64,000 bases of DNA from contig NZ_AP025516.1 in the NCBI RefSeq assembly GCF_023169885.1, forward strand, positions 3,079,501 through 3,143,500. Reading direction: 5' to 3'. How positions within the stretch are numbered: position 1 is the first letter of the stretch; the number at the start of each line of letters is the position of its first letter. Shown one piece after another: positions 43,029-54,128 of the stretch. The DNA is from Desulfofustis limnaeus (GTDB lineage Bacteria; Desulfobacterota; Desulfobulbia; Desulfobulbales; Desulfocapsaceae). Under the pieces are notes generated by a model. It did not search any database and was not told where the DNA came from. It worked only from the letters and a program-made list of their open reading frames with translations. Made by a program: the position numbers and the translations under genes.

Positions 43029-43505
43029 CTATTCGCGCCGGCATGCCTGCGCCAGGTACCAGAGCCGCAGCAACGACTCGCGGATGGCCTCATCATCGAT
43101 AAAAGATATTTGCTGACGAAACGCCTCCACCTCCTGTTCCGGCGGCGGTACGAAACGGACAACCGGCTCCCGCGGCGGAGTCGGTTGCCGACGTTCTTCC
43201 TGAAGGGTGAAGCGGATGTCGGAGAAGCGGGAGATGCGGAGATGGTTGTTGAGGGTCTCCAGCAGGTGCAGCTTCTGGAAACGCAGTTGCTGCATCCAGG
43301 CGGAATTCTCCACCGCCAGCCAGAGCACGTCCTTGACCACTTTCAACGGACGGCTGTGGACCGCCGTATCGGGATCGACCAGGTTCGACCAGTCGGAAAA
43401 GACCCGGTACTGGTCATGCTTATAGTTCCAGTCCTTGTCTTTGAGAATGGTGCTGAAGGCGGCGGCCAGCAGCGTCGGTTGCAAACGGTTTTCCCTGGTG
43501 TTCAT
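43029..43505 (-). CDS. DUF721 (DciA-like) domain protein
   Basis: 158-residue protein with a DUF721 domain in its first ~100 residues (YRVFSDWSNLVDPDTAVHSR, VVKDVLWLAVENSAWMQQLR, LHLLETLNNHL). The family includes DciA, the loader of the replicative helicase DnaB in bacteria without DnaC, so a replication role is plausible. The C-terminal part is Pro-rich and then helical. It lies between glnA and the CysK-CysRS fusion on the same strand. Confidence 0.75.
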   Translation of the reverse strand: MNTRENRLQPTLLAAAFSTILKDKDWNYKHDQYRVFSDWSNLVDPDTAVHSRPLKVVKDVLWLAVENSAWMQQLRFQKLHLLETLNNHLRISRFSDIRFTLQEERRQPTPPREPVVRFVPPPEQEVEAFRQQISFIDDEAIRESLLRLWYLAQACRRE

Positions 43506-43591
43506 GGCATCTGTGGTTGCGGGCCACCTCCTGCTCCCGTTCTATCGGTTCTTTTCCCTAAAGGCAAGCACGATACGCTGGATAACAACGA

Positions 43592-43620
43592 GGCCCGCCA
43601 GCCGGAAGGGCAGGCGGGCC
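43592..43620 (-). terminator. Hairpin downstream of glnA
   Basis: GGCCCGCC and GGCGGGCC form a perfect 8-bp stem, extended inward by GCC/GGC after one mismatch. It is 33 nt after the glnA stop on the minus strand. The following sequence is only moderately T-rich, so termination may be partial. Confidence 0.5.
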
Positions 43621-43653
43621 AGACCCGTTTGAGGACAACCGCGGCTGAGTGGA

Positions 43654-44985
43654 TCAATAGACCCGCAGGTAATTATCCAGCTCCCAAGCGGAGACGGCAC
43701 AGCGATATTCGTCCCACTCCTTCTGCTTGGCCTCGACGTATTTCTCGAAAATATGCGGCCCGAGGGTCTCTCTGGCGATCGGGCTCTGTTTCAGCTCGTT
43801 GATCGCCTCCTCCAGGCTACCGGGCAGCACGGTGATGCCCTCCTCGACCATTTCGGCCCGGGTCATCTCATAGATGTCCTTGTTGACCGGCGGCGGCGGA
43901 GCCAGCTTGTTCTTGATGCCGTCCAGACCGGCGTTGAGCATCATCGCCAGGGCCAGGTACGGGTTGGTGCTTGGATCCGGGCTGCGCAGCTCGGCGCGGG
44001 TGGACATGCCGCGGGAAGCCGGTATCCTGATCATCGCCGAACGGTTGGACGCCGACCAAGAGGAGTAGACCGGCGCCTCATAGCCAGGCACCAGCCGCTT
44101 GTAGGAGTTGACCAGCGGGTTGGTGATCGCGGTAAACCCGCGCGCGTTCTTCATCAGCCCGGCGATATAGTGATAGGCCACCTCGGAGAGCTGCAGCTTG
44201 TCTTTTTCGTCATAGAAGGCATTGGTACCTTCCAGGTTGAACAAGGACTGGTTGGTGTGCATGCCCGAACCGTTGATGCCGAAAATCGGCTTGGGCATGA
44301 AGGTGGCGTGCAGCCCGTACTTGGCGGCGATCGTCTTGACCACCCACTTGAAGGTGATGGTATTGTCGGCGCAGGTCAGCGCATCGGCATACTTGAAATT
44401 AATCTCGTGCTGCCCTTCGGCGACCTCATGGTGTGACGCCTCGATTTCAAAGCCCATTTTCTCCAGCACCTCGATGATCTCGCGGCGGCAGTCATTGGCC
44501 TTGTCTTCCGGATCGAGGGAAAAATAGCCGGCAATGTCCTGGGAAACCGTGGTCGGCTGCCCGTCTTCATCAAACTCGAAAAGAAAGAATTCGCATTCGG
44601 TACCGACGTTCATGGTGAAACCAAGTTCGCGGGCCTCGGCCAGCACCCGCCTCAGGTTGACGCGCGGACACCCGAAAAACGGCGTCACCCCGTCGGACAT
44701 ATAGACATCGCAGATGACCCGGGCAGCGGCTATACCTTCCTTGTTCCGCCAGGGTAAGACGACAAAGGTATCGTAATCGGGCTTGAGGTACATGTCTGAT
44801 TCGTTGATACGAACGAAGCCGTCGATCGACGAGCCGTCGAACATCATCTTTCCATCCAGCGCCTTTTCTATCTGGCTACGGGGAATGGCCACGTTTTTCA
44901 TGAAACCGAAAATATCGACGAACTGGAGGCGGAAGAAATGAATATTCTTTTCCTCAATTATTTTCATGATGTCTGCTCTGGTCAT
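43654..44985 (-). CDS. glnA: Glutamine synthetase type I
   Basis: 443-residue glutamine synthetase. Motifs in order: [11 protein letters not shown], metal-binding [35 protein letters not shown]-site [20 protein letters not shown] and catalytic [20 protein letters not shown]. The length fits the short GSI-alpha-like forms. Regulation by feedback or adenylylation cannot be read with certainty; a DIYEMTR segment sits near where the adenylylated tyrosine lies in longer forms. It is the last gene of the amtB-glnB-glnD-glnA set and is preceded by a 143-bp gap with its own ribosome-binding site. Confidence 0.93.
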   Translation of the reverse strand: MTRADIMKIIEEKNIHFFRLQFVDIFGFMKNVAIPRSQIEKALDGKMMFDGSSIDGFVRINESDMYLKPDYDTFVVLPWRNKEGIAAARVICDVYMSDGVTPFFGCPRVNLRRVLAEARELGFTMNVGTECEFFLFEFDEDGQPTTVSQDIAGYFSLDPEDKANDCRREIIEVLEKMGFEIEASHHEVAEGQHEINFKYADALTCADNTITFKWVVKTIAAKYGLHATFMPKPIFGINGSGMHTNQSLFNLEGTNAFYDEKDKLQLSEVAYHYIAGLMKNARGFTAITNPLVNSYKRLVPGYEAPVYSSWSASNRSAMIRIPASRGMSTRAELRSPDPSTNPYLALAMMLNAGLDGIKNKLAPPPPVNKDIYEMTRAEMVEEGITVLPGSLEEAINELKQSPIARETLGPHIFEKYVEAKQKEWDEYRCAVSAWELDNYLRVY

Positions 44986-45128
44986 AGCGCGTTTCTCCTC
45001 ATCCTGTAAGAAATCGCTCGGCGGCTTCCGATGCGACAGGTTTACCGTTGTTTACCGGATCATTTCCTCTTGCGCCAAAGTGATCAGCCGCTTTGACGGA
45101 ACCGCCGAGCCACAGCTCACGGTCCTGT

Positions 45129-47705
45129 TCACTGCCGGCCCAGCGCCCGCAGCACCTCCTCCACCAGTTCGTGCCGAAGAACCGGATCGTCAATCCGTTT
45201 GCCCCGTCGATCCGTGACGTAGAAGACGTCGATGAGCTGGCCGACCTCGGTGGCAATAAAGGCCTTGTGGATGTTGATGCCGAAATCGGCAAGGGTCTGG
45301 GTAATACGATACAACTGACCGGGCAGGTCGGCGGCATGCACCTCGACAATGGTAAACTCGTCGGAGCTCTCGTTCTCCACCTCCACCCGGTATTCATGGC
45401 TACCGGCCAATTCCAGACGGCGCCCAGCTGATGCTTTCAACTTCTCGTGCAGACGCTGGGCGAGGCTGAATCGGTGGCTGACAGCCAGATCAAGCTGGTG
45501 GTTGATCTCGGCCCAGTCAAATTCGGAAAACTCCACCCCATCGGCCGGCCGGACATCGATCGTATCCACCACTGTCCCATCCGCCCAGGTGAAGATCTGG
45601 GCGTTGACCACATTGAGGTTATTGTAGGTCATCACCCCGCAAATCTTGGCCAGCAGCCCCGGCTGATCATGGGCCATGACCAGCACCGACCAGTGATCTC
45701 CACTCTCCTCGGCCAGCACCAGCGATTTCTGGCGGATCACCGAATACCGGTCGCGATGGAGGCGCAGATGGGTAAGAACGGTCCCCGGGGTAAAACTGCA
45801 AAGATAATCGGGAGCCAGGTCTGCCACCGACATCCGCAGCCCCTTCTGGTTTTGGGTCAGGTCCTGCACCTGCTCGCGCAGCCAAGCGACCCCTTCCAGA
45901 TACTGGCGGTCAACCATCGCCGACACATCGGCTTCCTCGTCGGTGTGAGCCAGGTAAGCGGCAACCTTATGATACAGATCCCGCATCAACGATGCCTTCC
46001 AATCGCTCCAGGCCGAAGGGCCGGTGGCACGCGAATCGGCGACCGAGAGCAGGTAGAGCATGGCCAGCCGCTCCGGGTCGCCGATGAACTCGGCACAGCG
46101 TTTGATGAAAGCGCGGTCCTCCAGGTCCCGGCGTAGCGCGTTTTCCGGAATAAACAGGTGATGACGAACGAGAAAGACCAGCAAATCGACCTCGATCTCA
46201 TCAAGCTGCAATCGACCGCCGATGGCCCCGGCCAACTCGGACCCATAGACGGAATGGTCGCGACCGCTGTTCTTGCCGATGTCATGCAACAGCGCTGCCA
46301 GATGCAAGGGACGGTTCCGGGTGACCAGTCCGGCGATCTCCGGTTCCTCGGCAACGACTCGATGCAACTCGGCAAGCGCCTGCAGCGAGTGCCGGTCGAC
46401 CGTGTAGATGTGATAGACGTCATGCTGAGCCAAGGCGTCGATTCGGGAAAACTCGGGCAGATAGGCGCCAAGCAGGCCGGTGTCGAGCATGATCTCCACA
46501 TACGGCAGGCAATCACCATCGGCCAGCACCGCAAAAAACGGCTTGGCCATCCGTGGCGAAGCCCGCAGCTTCGGGTTAATCAAATGTACCTGTTCGGTTA
46601 TCGTCATCCGCGATCGATGATGCAGTGGCAGGCGGCAGCGAACCGAAGCGAGGATAGCCCGCATCATCAGGTAGGGCTTGGCGGCCAGTTCCTCCCCCCG
46701 GGCCGTCAGATGCACCCGGTTATTCCGTATTTCAATACCCTTTTCCAGCAAACGGTCAGGTTCCTGCCGGCCGGTGTCGGACAGGCCCAAGATCTCGTCC
46801 ACGTGGTCGAAAAACAACTCGCCGACCACGGTAATGGTGCGCAGATGGCCATACACTTCGCGCATGAAGGCCTCGACGTTGGCTTTCAGCTCCGGTCCAT
46901 CGAAGCCGAAGGCGGCCGCCATCTCTTCCTGTTGCTCGAAAAAGAGCTGGTCATTCTTGCGGCCGCTGACATAGTGGAGCCGGTTTCTGATCCTGACCAG
47001 AGCATCATAGGCTCCCTGGCAACGCTCCCCCTCGGACTTGATCAAGAAACCCGCCTCGACAATCCCGGACAGGGAGGAAAGCCCGAACACCACCTTGGCC
47101 GCCCACAATACCGACTGAGCATCCCGCAGGCCCCCTTTGCTTTCCTTGATGTTGGGCTCCAACAGGTATCCGTGGCTGCCGAACCGGCTGCGGCGCTCTG
47201 CGTTAAATCGATTCAGGGAAGCGATAAAATCGGATCGACGACCGTCGATATAGTCACGGCGATAGGCCTCCTGCAACCGGCTGAACAACTCCTCATTGCC
47301 GGCGATCAGACGGCCATCGAGTAGGGCCACACGGAATACGAAATCATCGGCGGCTTGCCGGAGAGACTCCTCCACCGTCCGCACCCCATGGCCGACCTCA
47401 TAACCGGCGTCCCAGAGCGGATAAAGGACCGCATCGGCGCAACGGGAGATATCCTGACGTACCTGCGGGTCGAACAGGATCATCAGGTCGATATCGGAAA
47501 AGGGGAACAATTCCTCCCGTCCGTACCCACCGAGCGCGATCAGCGCTACTTGACCGGCCGTTTCTCGATCCTCGAAGCGGGCAAAACAGTCCGTGATAAA
47601 GCGATCGACCATCAGGCTGTGTTCACGCAACAGCGACGCACCGCTTAATCCTTTTTGCCAGAGCTCATCGAGCGCCTGACGCTTCCTGCTGAATCCCCGG
47701 GCCAT
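45129..47705 (-). CDS. glnD: PII uridylyltransferase/uridylyl-removing enzyme GlnD
   Basis: 858-residue nitrogen-status sensor. The nucleotidyltransferase domain shows GGYGREELFPFSDIDLMILF near residues 58-77, followed by the GlnD helical domain; the HD hydrolase domain carries LLHDIGKNSGRDHSVYGSEL, and two C-terminal ACT domains (MAHDQPGLLAKICGVMTYNN and VEVHAADLPGQLYRITQTLA) would bind glutamine. It modifies GlnB, encoded 5 nt upstream. All domains are intact. Confidence 0.95.
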   Translation of the reverse strand: MARGFSRKRQALDELWQKGLSGASLLREHSLMVDRFITDCFARFEDRETAGQVALIALGGYGREELFPFSDIDLMILFDPQVRQDISRCADAVLYPLWDAGYEVGHGVRTVEESLRQAADDFVFRVALLDGRLIAGNEELFSRLQEAYRRDYIDGRRSDFIASLNRFNAERRSRFGSHGYLLEPNIKESKGGLRDAQSVLWAAKVVFGLSSLSGIVEAGFLIKSEGERCQGAYDALVRIRNRLHYVSGRKNDQLFFEQQEEMAAAFGFDGPELKANVEAFMREVYGHLRTITVVGELFFDHVDEILGLSDTGRQEPDRLLEKGIEIRNNRVHLTARGEELAAKPYLMMRAILASVRCRLPLHHRSRMTITEQVHLINPKLRASPRMAKPFFAVLADGDCLPYVEIMLDTGLLGAYLPEFSRIDALAQHDVYHIYTVDRHSLQALAELHRVVAEEPEIAGLVTRNRPLHLAALLHDIGKNSGRDHSVYGSELAGAIGGRLQLDEIEVDLLVFLVRHHLFIPENALRRDLEDRAFIKRCAEFIGDPERLAMLYLLSVADSRATGPSAWSDWKASLMRDLYHKVAAYLAHTDEEADVSAMVDRQYLEGVAWLREQVQDLTQNQKGLRMSVADLAPDYLCSFTPGTVLTHLRLHRDRYSVIRQKSLVLAEESGDHWSVLVMAHDQPGLLAKICGVMTYNNLNVVNAQIFTWADGTVVDTIDVRPADGVEFSEFDWAEINHQLDLAVSHRFSLAQRLHEKLKASAGRRLELAGSHEYRVEVENESSDEFTIVEVHAADLPGQLYRITQTLADFGINIHKAFIATEVGQLIDVFYVTDRRGKRIDDPVLRHELVEEVLRALGRQ

Positions 47706-47710
47706 GGAGA

Positions 47711-48115
<405 letters not shown>

Positions 48116-48143
48116 CTAACCTAACGACCATGTGTTTTCACGA

Positions 48144-49364
48144 TCAGCTATTATAGGCGGTCTCCGAATGCTCGGTTGAATCCAGTCCGGACACCTCGGC
48201 CTCATCGGTGAGGCGCAAGCCGATCGTAACATCGATCCCTTTGAATATACCCCAACTGACGGCAAAGGCATACCCACTTACCACGACTGCTCCAATGAGT
48301 TGGGCAAACAACTGGGAGGGATTTCCGGCCAGCAGGCCGTCAACACCACCGGGATTGACTGCGGTACTGGCAAAAATCCCGAGACACAGGGTTCCCAGCA
48401 GACCACCGACGCCATGGATACCGACCACATCCAGGGAGTCGTCGAGGTTCAGCCTGATTTTGAAATTCACTGCGGCAAAACAGAGCCCACCCCCGAGGAC
48501 ACCGATCAAGATGGCACTGTTCGGGCCTATGAATCCGGCCGCCGGGGTAACGGTTGCCAAGCCGGCAATGGCCCCGGATGCAGCGCCTAGTGTCGTTGGC
48601 TTACCACGAACCAGCCACTCCACGGCAACCCACATGCCCATGCCTGCCATTCCGGCCAGGTGCGTGGCCACAAATGCCGTCGCCGCCACTTCGTTTGCGG
48701 CCAGCGCCGACCCACCGTTAAACCCGAACCAGCCGAACCAGAGCAGAGCGGTGCCCATAACGGTCATCGGCAGATTATGGGGCATGAAGCTGGTTCTGCC
48801 ATACCCGCGACGCGAACCAATCACCAGGACTCCGGCCAAGGCCGCCATCCCGCAGGTTGCATGAACCACGAGACCACCGGCAAAATCGAGCACCCCGATC
48901 GCCCCCAGCCAGCCCCCTTTGCCCCAGATCCAATGGCAGACTGGATTATAAACCAGAACCGCCCACAGCACCGAGAAAATGACAAACGGCCCGAATCGCA
49001 CTCTCTCAGCAAAGGCACCGGTTATCAGGGCCGGCGTAATGATGGCAAACATACACTGATAGATCATGAACACCAACTGGGGAATGGAGGTGGCATAATC
49101 GGGGCTCGGTTCGGAACCGACACCACGCAAGGCAAACCAGGAAAAATCTCCAACCACACCGCCAATTGTCGGGCCAAACGACATGGAATAACCGATATAG
49201 ACCCACTCCACGGTTATCAGCGAGATCATGAACAAACTCTGCATGATCGTTCCAAGAACATTCTTCCCCCGAACCATGCCTCCATAAAATAAGGCAAGAC
49301 CGGGCGTCATCAGCATAACCAGTCCGGCAGCTGCGAGAATGAAGGCAGTATCCGCGTTGTTCAT
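48144..49364 (-). CDS. amtB: Ammonium transporter
   Basis: 406-residue Amt-family channel from the ATG at 49364, which has GGGGAGGGG just upstream. About eleven membrane segments; typical motifs are TPGLALFYGGMVRGKN at the N-terminus, the His pair region in DFAGGLVVHATCGMAALAG and GGLLGTLCLGIFA with the upstream GIHGVGG histidine. No cleavable signal peptide is obvious. It is the first gene of the amtB-glnB-glnD-glnA cluster; the upstream 283-bp region to mtnA is AT-rich and probably holds divergent promoters, although no clear sigma-54 site was found. Confidence 0.94.
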   Translation of the reverse strand: MNNADTAFILAAAGLVMLMTPGLALFYGGMVRGKNVLGTIMQSLFMISLITVEWVYIGYSMSFGPTIGGVVGDFSWFALRGVGSEPSPDYATSIPQLVFMIYQCMFAIITPALITGAFAERVRFGPFVIFSVLWAVLVYNPVCHWIWGKGGWLGAIGVLDFAGGLVVHATCGMAALAGVLVIGSRRGYGRTSFMPHNLPMTVMGTALLWFGWFGFNGGSALAANEVAATAFVATHLAGMAGMGMWVAVEWLVRGKPTTLGAASGAIAGLATVTPAAGFIGPNSAILIGVLGGGLCFAAVNFKIRLNLDDSLDVVGIHGVGGLLGTLCLGIFASTAVNPGGVDGLLAGNPSQLFAQLIGAVVVSGYAFAVSWGIFKGIDVTIGLRLTDEAEVSGLDSTEHSETAYNS

Positions 49365-49647
49365 AAATCCCCTCCCCCGAAATAGGCATGAGCCCACGTC
49401 ATTTATTTACATATTTGTAATATATAATTATATTTCATTATGATTAATAACATGTTTGAAAATATTTTCAAATCAAAAGTGCGCTTCCTCGAGTATCATG
49501 CTCATCTTCATAGTGTTTCAACCGGAAGTGGAGTTCTCTCGACACTCATCGCTTGACGAACCAGCCCGGCCCCGACTAGGATCTGTGGCGACGCCCCAGG
49601 GCCATAAACCGACACCACGCACCCCTTGCCACAGGCCGATACCCCGT

Positions 49648-50775
49648 ATGAACGTTCACGGCACCCACTATCGCACCATCTGGCCCGATCCGCATGATCC
49701 GGGCATTATCAACATCATCGACCAGCGACTCCTGCCCCATCGATTTGAAATCAAACCCCTACACAGCGTCGAGGATGCCCACCGGGCCATCCGCGAGATG
49801 ATGGTCAGGGGCGCGGGGCTGATCGGCGCCACCGCCGGCTACGGTATGCACCTGGCCGCCATGACCGCTGATGACGGGCAGATCCGCGAAAAACTGGCCG
49901 AAGCGGCATCCCTGCTCAGGTCGGCACGGCCAACCGCCGTCAATCTTGCCTGGGCGGTACGTCGCGTCCTGGCCGCCGCTGAAGAGCTTCCGACCGCGGC
50001 CGCCATTCGCCAGGCAGCCTTCGCCGCCGCCTCTCGAATAGCCGACGAGGATGCCCAGTTCTGCCAGGCCATCGGACAGCATGGCAAACAATTATTGTTG
50101 GAACGCTGGGAACAGAAGGGGCGGAAAACGTTGAACGTGCTCACCCATTGCAATGCCGGATGGCTCGCCTTCGTCGATTACGGGAGCGCCACGGCTCCCA
50201 TCTATGCCGCCCGGGACGAAGGCATCGATCTCCATGTCTGGGTGGACGAGACAAGACCGTGGAATCAAGGGGCCAGGCTGACCTGCTGGGAACTGGAGCA
50301 GGAGAAGGTTCCCCACACTCTGATCACCGACAATGCCGGCGGCCACCTGATGCAGCAAGGCCTTGTCGACCTGGTTATCGTCGGTTCCGACCGAACCACC
50401 CACACCGGCGACGTGGCCAACAAGATTGGTACCTATCTCAAAGCACTGGCCGCTCGGGACAACGACATCCCCTTTTACGTGGCCCTCCCCTCGTCTACTT
50501 TCGACTGGAACCTTGACAACGGCTCGGAAATTCAGATAGAACAGAGATCAGGAGAGGAAATTACCAAAATCTCCGGACTCACGGAAGACGGCCGAATGGA
50601 GACCATCGCCATCACTGCGGCCTCCACCCGTGCCCGCAACGACGGGTTCGACATCACTCCGGCACGACTGGTCACGGCTCTGATTACCGAGCGGGGCGTG
50701 GTTCCGCCCCGAGCCGAAGCGATCCATATGCTGTTCGCCGATCAGTGCTCGTCGCCGGAACATCACATCAGGTAA
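49648..50775 (+). CDS. mtnA: S-methyl-5-thioribose-1-phosphate isomerase (MtnA family)
   Basis: 375-residue protein of the aIF2B/MtnA family. Landmarks are REMMVRGAGLIGATAGYGMH, LTHCNAGWLAFVDYGSA with the catalytic cysteine, LITDNAGGHLMQQG and DRTTHTGDVANKIGTY with the catalytic aspartate. Several positions differ from typical MtnA (RGAPAIG, NMAAHLM, RIAANGD), so a related sugar-phosphate isomerase function is possible. The ATG at 49648 fits the N-terminus of the family; the frame is open upstream. A PilZ gene follows 9 nt later. Confidence 0.8.
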   Translation: MNVHGTHYRTIWPDPHDPGIINIIDQRLLPHRFEIKPLHSVEDAHRAIREMMVRGAGLIGATAGYGMHLAAMTADDGQIREKLAEAASLLRSARPTAVNLAWAVRRVLAAAEELPTAAAIRQAAFAAASRIADEDAQFCQAIGQHGKQLLLERWEQKGRKTLNVLTHCNAGWLAFVDYGSATAPIYAARDEGIDLHVWVDETRPWNQGARLTCWELEQEKVPHTLITDNAGGHLMQQGLVDLVIVGSDRTTHTGDVANKIGTYLKALAARDNDIPFYVALPSSTFDWNLDNGSEIQIEQRSGEEITKISGLTEDGRMETIAITAASTRARNDGFDITPARLVTALITERGVVPPRAEAIHMLFADQCSSPEHHIR

Positions 50776-50784
50776 GGAGATCGC

Positions 50785-51147
50785 ATGGCGCACGGTGAAA
50801 AACGAAAGTTCATCAGGTTGGACTCCCTGCACCTGCTCGACTATATCGTGCTTGACCGGGAACGGTCGAAAGGGCGTTACTCCATGGGTCGAACCCTCGA
50901 TGTCAGTGTCAACGGGATCAAGATGGAAACCGTGTACCCGCTGTCCACCGACAACACCCTGGAGATAACCGTCGGTATAGAGGAAGATCTGGTGGACATG
51001 GAAGGCCGGATCACCTACTGCCAAAAAGAAGGCGACCGCTTTGTTTCCGGCATCGAGTTCATCAGGATGTCACCCGAAGGACGGCGGGTCTTTCGCCGCT
51101 ACACGGAGGCCTTCAAGCAACAGCAGAAAGACCTACAGGACTATTGA
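50785..51147 (+). CDS. PilZ domain protein
   Basis: 120-residue single PilZ domain. The start EKRKFIRLDSLHLLDYIVLD matches the RxxxR part of the c-di-GMP site and GRTLDVSVNGIKMETVYPL corresponds to DxSxxG. It probably binds cyclic di-GMP. Behind a GGAGA ribosome-binding site and 9 nt after mtnA, so likely in one transcript with it. Confidence 0.85.
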   Translation: MAHGEKRKFIRLDSLHLLDYIVLDRERSKGRYSMGRTLDVSVNGIKMETVYPLSTDNTLEITVGIEEDLVDMEGRITYCQKEGDRFVSGIEFIRMSPEGRRVFRRYTEAFKQQQKDLQDY

Positions 51148-51149
51148 AG

Positions 51150-51169
51150 GGGGGCTCACCTCAGCCCCC
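51150..51169. terminator. Hairpin between convergent genes
   Basis: GGGGGCT and AGCCCCC form a 7-bp stem with a short loop between the PilZ gene and manC, which converge. A second GC-rich hairpin (GGCGGCT/AGCCGCC, 51179-51193) overlaps the manC stop. Neither has a T-run, so the terminator assignment is tentative. Confidence 0.4.
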
Positions 51170-51184
51170 ACCCCTGTCGGCGGC

Positions 51185-52600
51185 TCAGCCGCCGTGACGC
51201 CCATAGATATCGTCGAAACGGACGATGTCGTCCTCGCCGAGGTAACTGCCGATCTGCACCTCAATCAATTCCAGCGGAATGACCCCCGGGTTTTCCAGGC
51301 GATGACGGTTACCGGCAGGAATATAGACCGACTGGTTCTCATAGACGAGGACCTCTTCACTGCCGTTGGTCACCCGGGCCGTCCCTTTGACCACCACCCA
51401 ATGTTCGTAGCGGTGGTGGTGCATCTGTAACGACAACTTCTGCCCGGCATTGACGGTGATCCGCTTGATCTGGTAACGCGGTTCAATGGCCAGCACCGAG
51501 TAGCACCCCCAGGGACGATGAACGGTCTGATGTGTTTTGAACTCGTCCCGGCCCTCGCGTTTCAAGCGGGCGACGATTTTTTTCACGTCCTGCGACCGGG
51601 ACAACGGCGCCACTAGAACCGCATCAGCCGTCTCCACCACCAAGGTGTCCTCCAGGCCGACGGCGGCCACCATCATATCCTCGGCACGAACCAGCGAATT
51701 CCTGGTATCCTCGAGGAGCACGTCCCCTTGAGAGACGTTGCCGTTGGCATCTTTGTCCAGCACTTCGTAGAGAGCCTGCCAGCTGCCGATGTCGCTCCAG
51801 CCGAGATCCGCGGCCACCACCTCGGCTCGGCCGGTCTTCTCCATCAAGGCATAGTCGATGGAATCTTCCGGGCATCGCGCCATCTCGGTCCGGCCGAAAC
51901 GGAAGAATCGGTCATCCCGGACCCCGGCCGCCACGGCCAGATCCATGCTGGCCAGGATCTGCGGGGCGTGTTCCGCCATTTCCTTCCGGAACGTGGGCAC
52001 GGTGAAGGCGAACATGCCGCTGTTCCAGTAATAATTACCTTCGGCACAATACCGTTCGGCATCTTCTCGCGCCGGTTTCTCCTTGAACGAGGTGACCCGG
52101 TTGTCGGCGCCCCGTTCAATATATCCGTAACCGGTCTCCGGCCGGCGGGGGTGAATGCCGAAAGTCACCATCGCCCCCGCTCTGGCCCGTTCGGCACCCT
52201 CGGCAACTGCAGCGGCGAAGGCGTGCTCGTCGCGAACCAGGTGATCGGCAGGTAATACGAGGATAACCGTGGGATCACCATCGCCGCGACGGCGCACATA
52301 CTCGACCGCGCCGCTAATCGCCGGCGCCGTATTGCGACCGGTCGGTTCCAACAGGATGGCATAATCACCGTCGATGCCGAGTTCATCCACCTGACTCTTG
52401 GTGATGAAACGATGCTCCTCACCGACAACAATCAACGGCGCCAGCACCCCGGGCAGAGCCAGCACCCTTCTCAGTGTGTTCTGCAGTAGGGAGAGGTCAG
52501 AAGTCAGGCAGAGCAGTTGCTTCGGATAAATCTCCCGGGACAGAGGCCAGAGCCTGGACCCCGTCCCCCCTGCCAGGATGACCGGCTGGATGTGGTTCAT
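51185..52600 (-). CDS. manC: Mannose-1-phosphate guanylyltransferase/mannose-6-phosphate isomerase
   Basis: 471-residue bifunctional type II enzyme. The N-terminal nucleotidyltransferase has VILAGGTGSRLWPLSREIYP, then VLPADHLV and FKEKPARE. The C-terminal cupin isomerase domain contains RPWGCYSVL, QMHHHRYEHWVVVKGTARV and IPAGNRHRLENPG. It makes GDP-mannose for polysaccharides. The next gene in the operon order, manB, lies just upstream on the same strand (18 nt). Confidence 0.93.
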   Translation of the reverse strand: MNHIQPVILAGGTGSRLWPLSREIYPKQLLCLTSDLSLLQNTLRRVLALPGVLAPLIVVGEEHRFITKSQVDELGIDGDYAILLEPTGRNTAPAISGAVEYVRRRGDGDPTVILVLPADHLVRDEHAFAAAVAEGAERARAGAMVTFGIHPRRPETGYGYIERGADNRVTSFKEKPAREDAERYCAEGNYYWNSGMFAFTVPTFRKEMAEHAPQILASMDLAVAAGVRDDRFFRFGRTEMARCPEDSIDYALMEKTGRAEVVAADLGWSDIGSWQALYEVLDKDANGNVSQGDVLLEDTRNSLVRAEDMMVAAVGLEDTLVVETADAVLVAPLSRSQDVKKIVARLKREGRDEFKTHQTVHRPWGCYSVLAIEPRYQIKRITVNAGQKLSLQMHHHRYEHWVVVKGTARVTNGSEEVLVYENQSVYIPAGNRHRLENPGVIPLELIEVQIGSYLGEDDIVRFDDIYGRHGG

Positions 52601-52618
52601 CGTGTTCTCCTTGTTCCG

Positions 52619-54013
52619 TCACTGGTCCGGTGAGCCGTTATCGTTCTCGTCAGCTCTGATCAAATTCAGTAGTTTCGTTGTAGTCTCGCCCAAAAGGACC
52701 GTGTCGCCGCGCGTCTCGACATTCAGGCGCAACAGCGGCTCGGTGTTTGACTTCCTGATATTAAAGCGGAAGTCGGGGAAAGCAAGACTCAATCCGTCGG
52801 TGGTGTCCACTTCTCCGCCGGTAAAATGGCGCCGTACCCGCTCCATCGCCGCCTCGGCATCGGGAACCACCGAATTGATCTCGCCGGAGATGGGAAAACG
52901 CTCCATCCGCTCTCCGACCAACCGGGACAACGGCATGCCGGTTCGGCTGATCAGTTGACAGAGAAGCAACCAGGGAATCATTCCGGAATCGCAGCAACCG
53001 AACGAACGAAAATAATGGTGCGCCGACATTTCCCCTCCGTAGACGCTGCCCTCCTGCCACATCCGCTCCTTGATCAGGGCATGGCCGGTCCTGGTCTGCA
53101 GAGCAATCCCTCCGGCCTGTCTCACCAGCTCCTGGGTATTCCAGACGAGCCGGGGATCATGGAGGATCGTGCCGCCGGGTTCCTCCCGCAGCATCTCTTG
53201 AGCAAACAGCCCGACCAGGTAATAGCCGTCGATGAACCGTCCCTGCTCGTCCCAGAAGAAACAGCGATCAAAATCCCCGTCCCAGGCGATGCCGAGATCG
53301 GCCCCGTGTTGCCGCACCAGCCGTGCCGTTTCTTCCCGGCGATCGGGCAGCAGCGGGTTGGGTACGCCGTTGGGAAAGGTGCCGTCCGGTTGGTGATGCA
53401 GGCGCACGAAGGTAAAGGGCAGCCGCTCGGCCAGCAGGTCCAGGACCGGAGCGGCACAGCCGTTGCCGCTATTGACCACCAGCGTTAACGGCTGGAGGGC
53501 TGCAACCTCCACATACTCCAACAGGTGGTCGATATAGGCCGTCTTGTCGGACTGCCGCTGCTGGCCGCCGGCTCGAGTGGCCACCGGCGGCAGGGCGTTG
53601 CCGACGATCAGCTCACCCATGCGGACCAGACCGTTGTCGCCGGTGACCGGTCGGGCCTGGCGGGTGACGAATTTCATGCCGTTATAATCGGCCGGATTGT
53701 GGCTGGCGGTCACCATCACGCCGCCGTCGATACCCTGGTCAGCCAGACTGAAAGCGGCATGATACACCTCCTCGGTCCCACATAACCCGAGATGCAGCAC
53801 GTCCACCCCCTGCTCGTTGAGCCCTCGCGCCACCGCATCGGTGAGTTCCGGGCTGGAGAGGCGAATGTCGTGACCAAGAGCCACCGCCCGCGGCCCATAT
53901 ACGGCAGCGAACGCCCTGCCGATCTGACGGGCCAGCTCACGGTTCAACTGCTCCGGCACCCGGCCTCTGATGTCATACGCTTTGAAACAGGAAGGGATTG
54001 TCGTTGCGCCCAT
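52619..54013 (-). CDS. manB: Phosphomannomutase/phosphoglucomutase
   Basis: 464-residue alpha-D-phosphohexomutase. Start region [20 protein letters not shown], active-site serine loop [14 protein letters not shown], metal loop [16 protein letters not shown], sugar loop [10 protein letters not shown] and phosphate loop [18 protein letters not shown]. With manC downstream it supplies mannose-1-phosphate. The gene is divergent from rfbA with about 115 bp between them. Confidence 0.92.
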   Translation of the reverse strand: MGATTIPSCFKAYDIRGRVPEQLNRELARQIGRAFAAVYGPRAVALGHDIRLSSPELTDAVARGLNEQGVDVLHLGLCGTEEVYHAAFSLADQGIDGGVMVTASHNPADYNGMKFVTRQARPVTGDNGLVRMGELIVGNALPPVATRAGGQQRQSDKTAYIDHLLEYVEVAALQPLTLVVNSGNGCAAPVLDLLAERLPFTFVRLHHQPDGTFPNGVPNPLLPDRREETARLVRQHGADLGIAWDGDFDRCFFWDEQGRFIDGYYLVGLFAQEMLREEPGGTILHDPRLVWNTQELVRQAGGIALQTRTGHALIKERMWQEGSVYGGEMSAHHYFRSFGCCDSGMIPWLLLCQLISRTGMPLSRLVGERMERFPISGEINSVVPDAEAAMERVRRHFTGGEVDTTDGLSLAFPDFRFNIRKSNTEPLLRLNVETRGDTVLLGETTTKLLNLIRADENDNGSPDQ

Positions 54014-54128
54014 TTTTCGTTTTCTTTTTCGTCACGGCTGTTATATTCGTCAGCGAAACGTTTCCGGGCACCTACTCTACCCGCATCGCAGCCCATCAGC
54101 AAAGCTTTTCCACAGGTTAGCAGCTCCT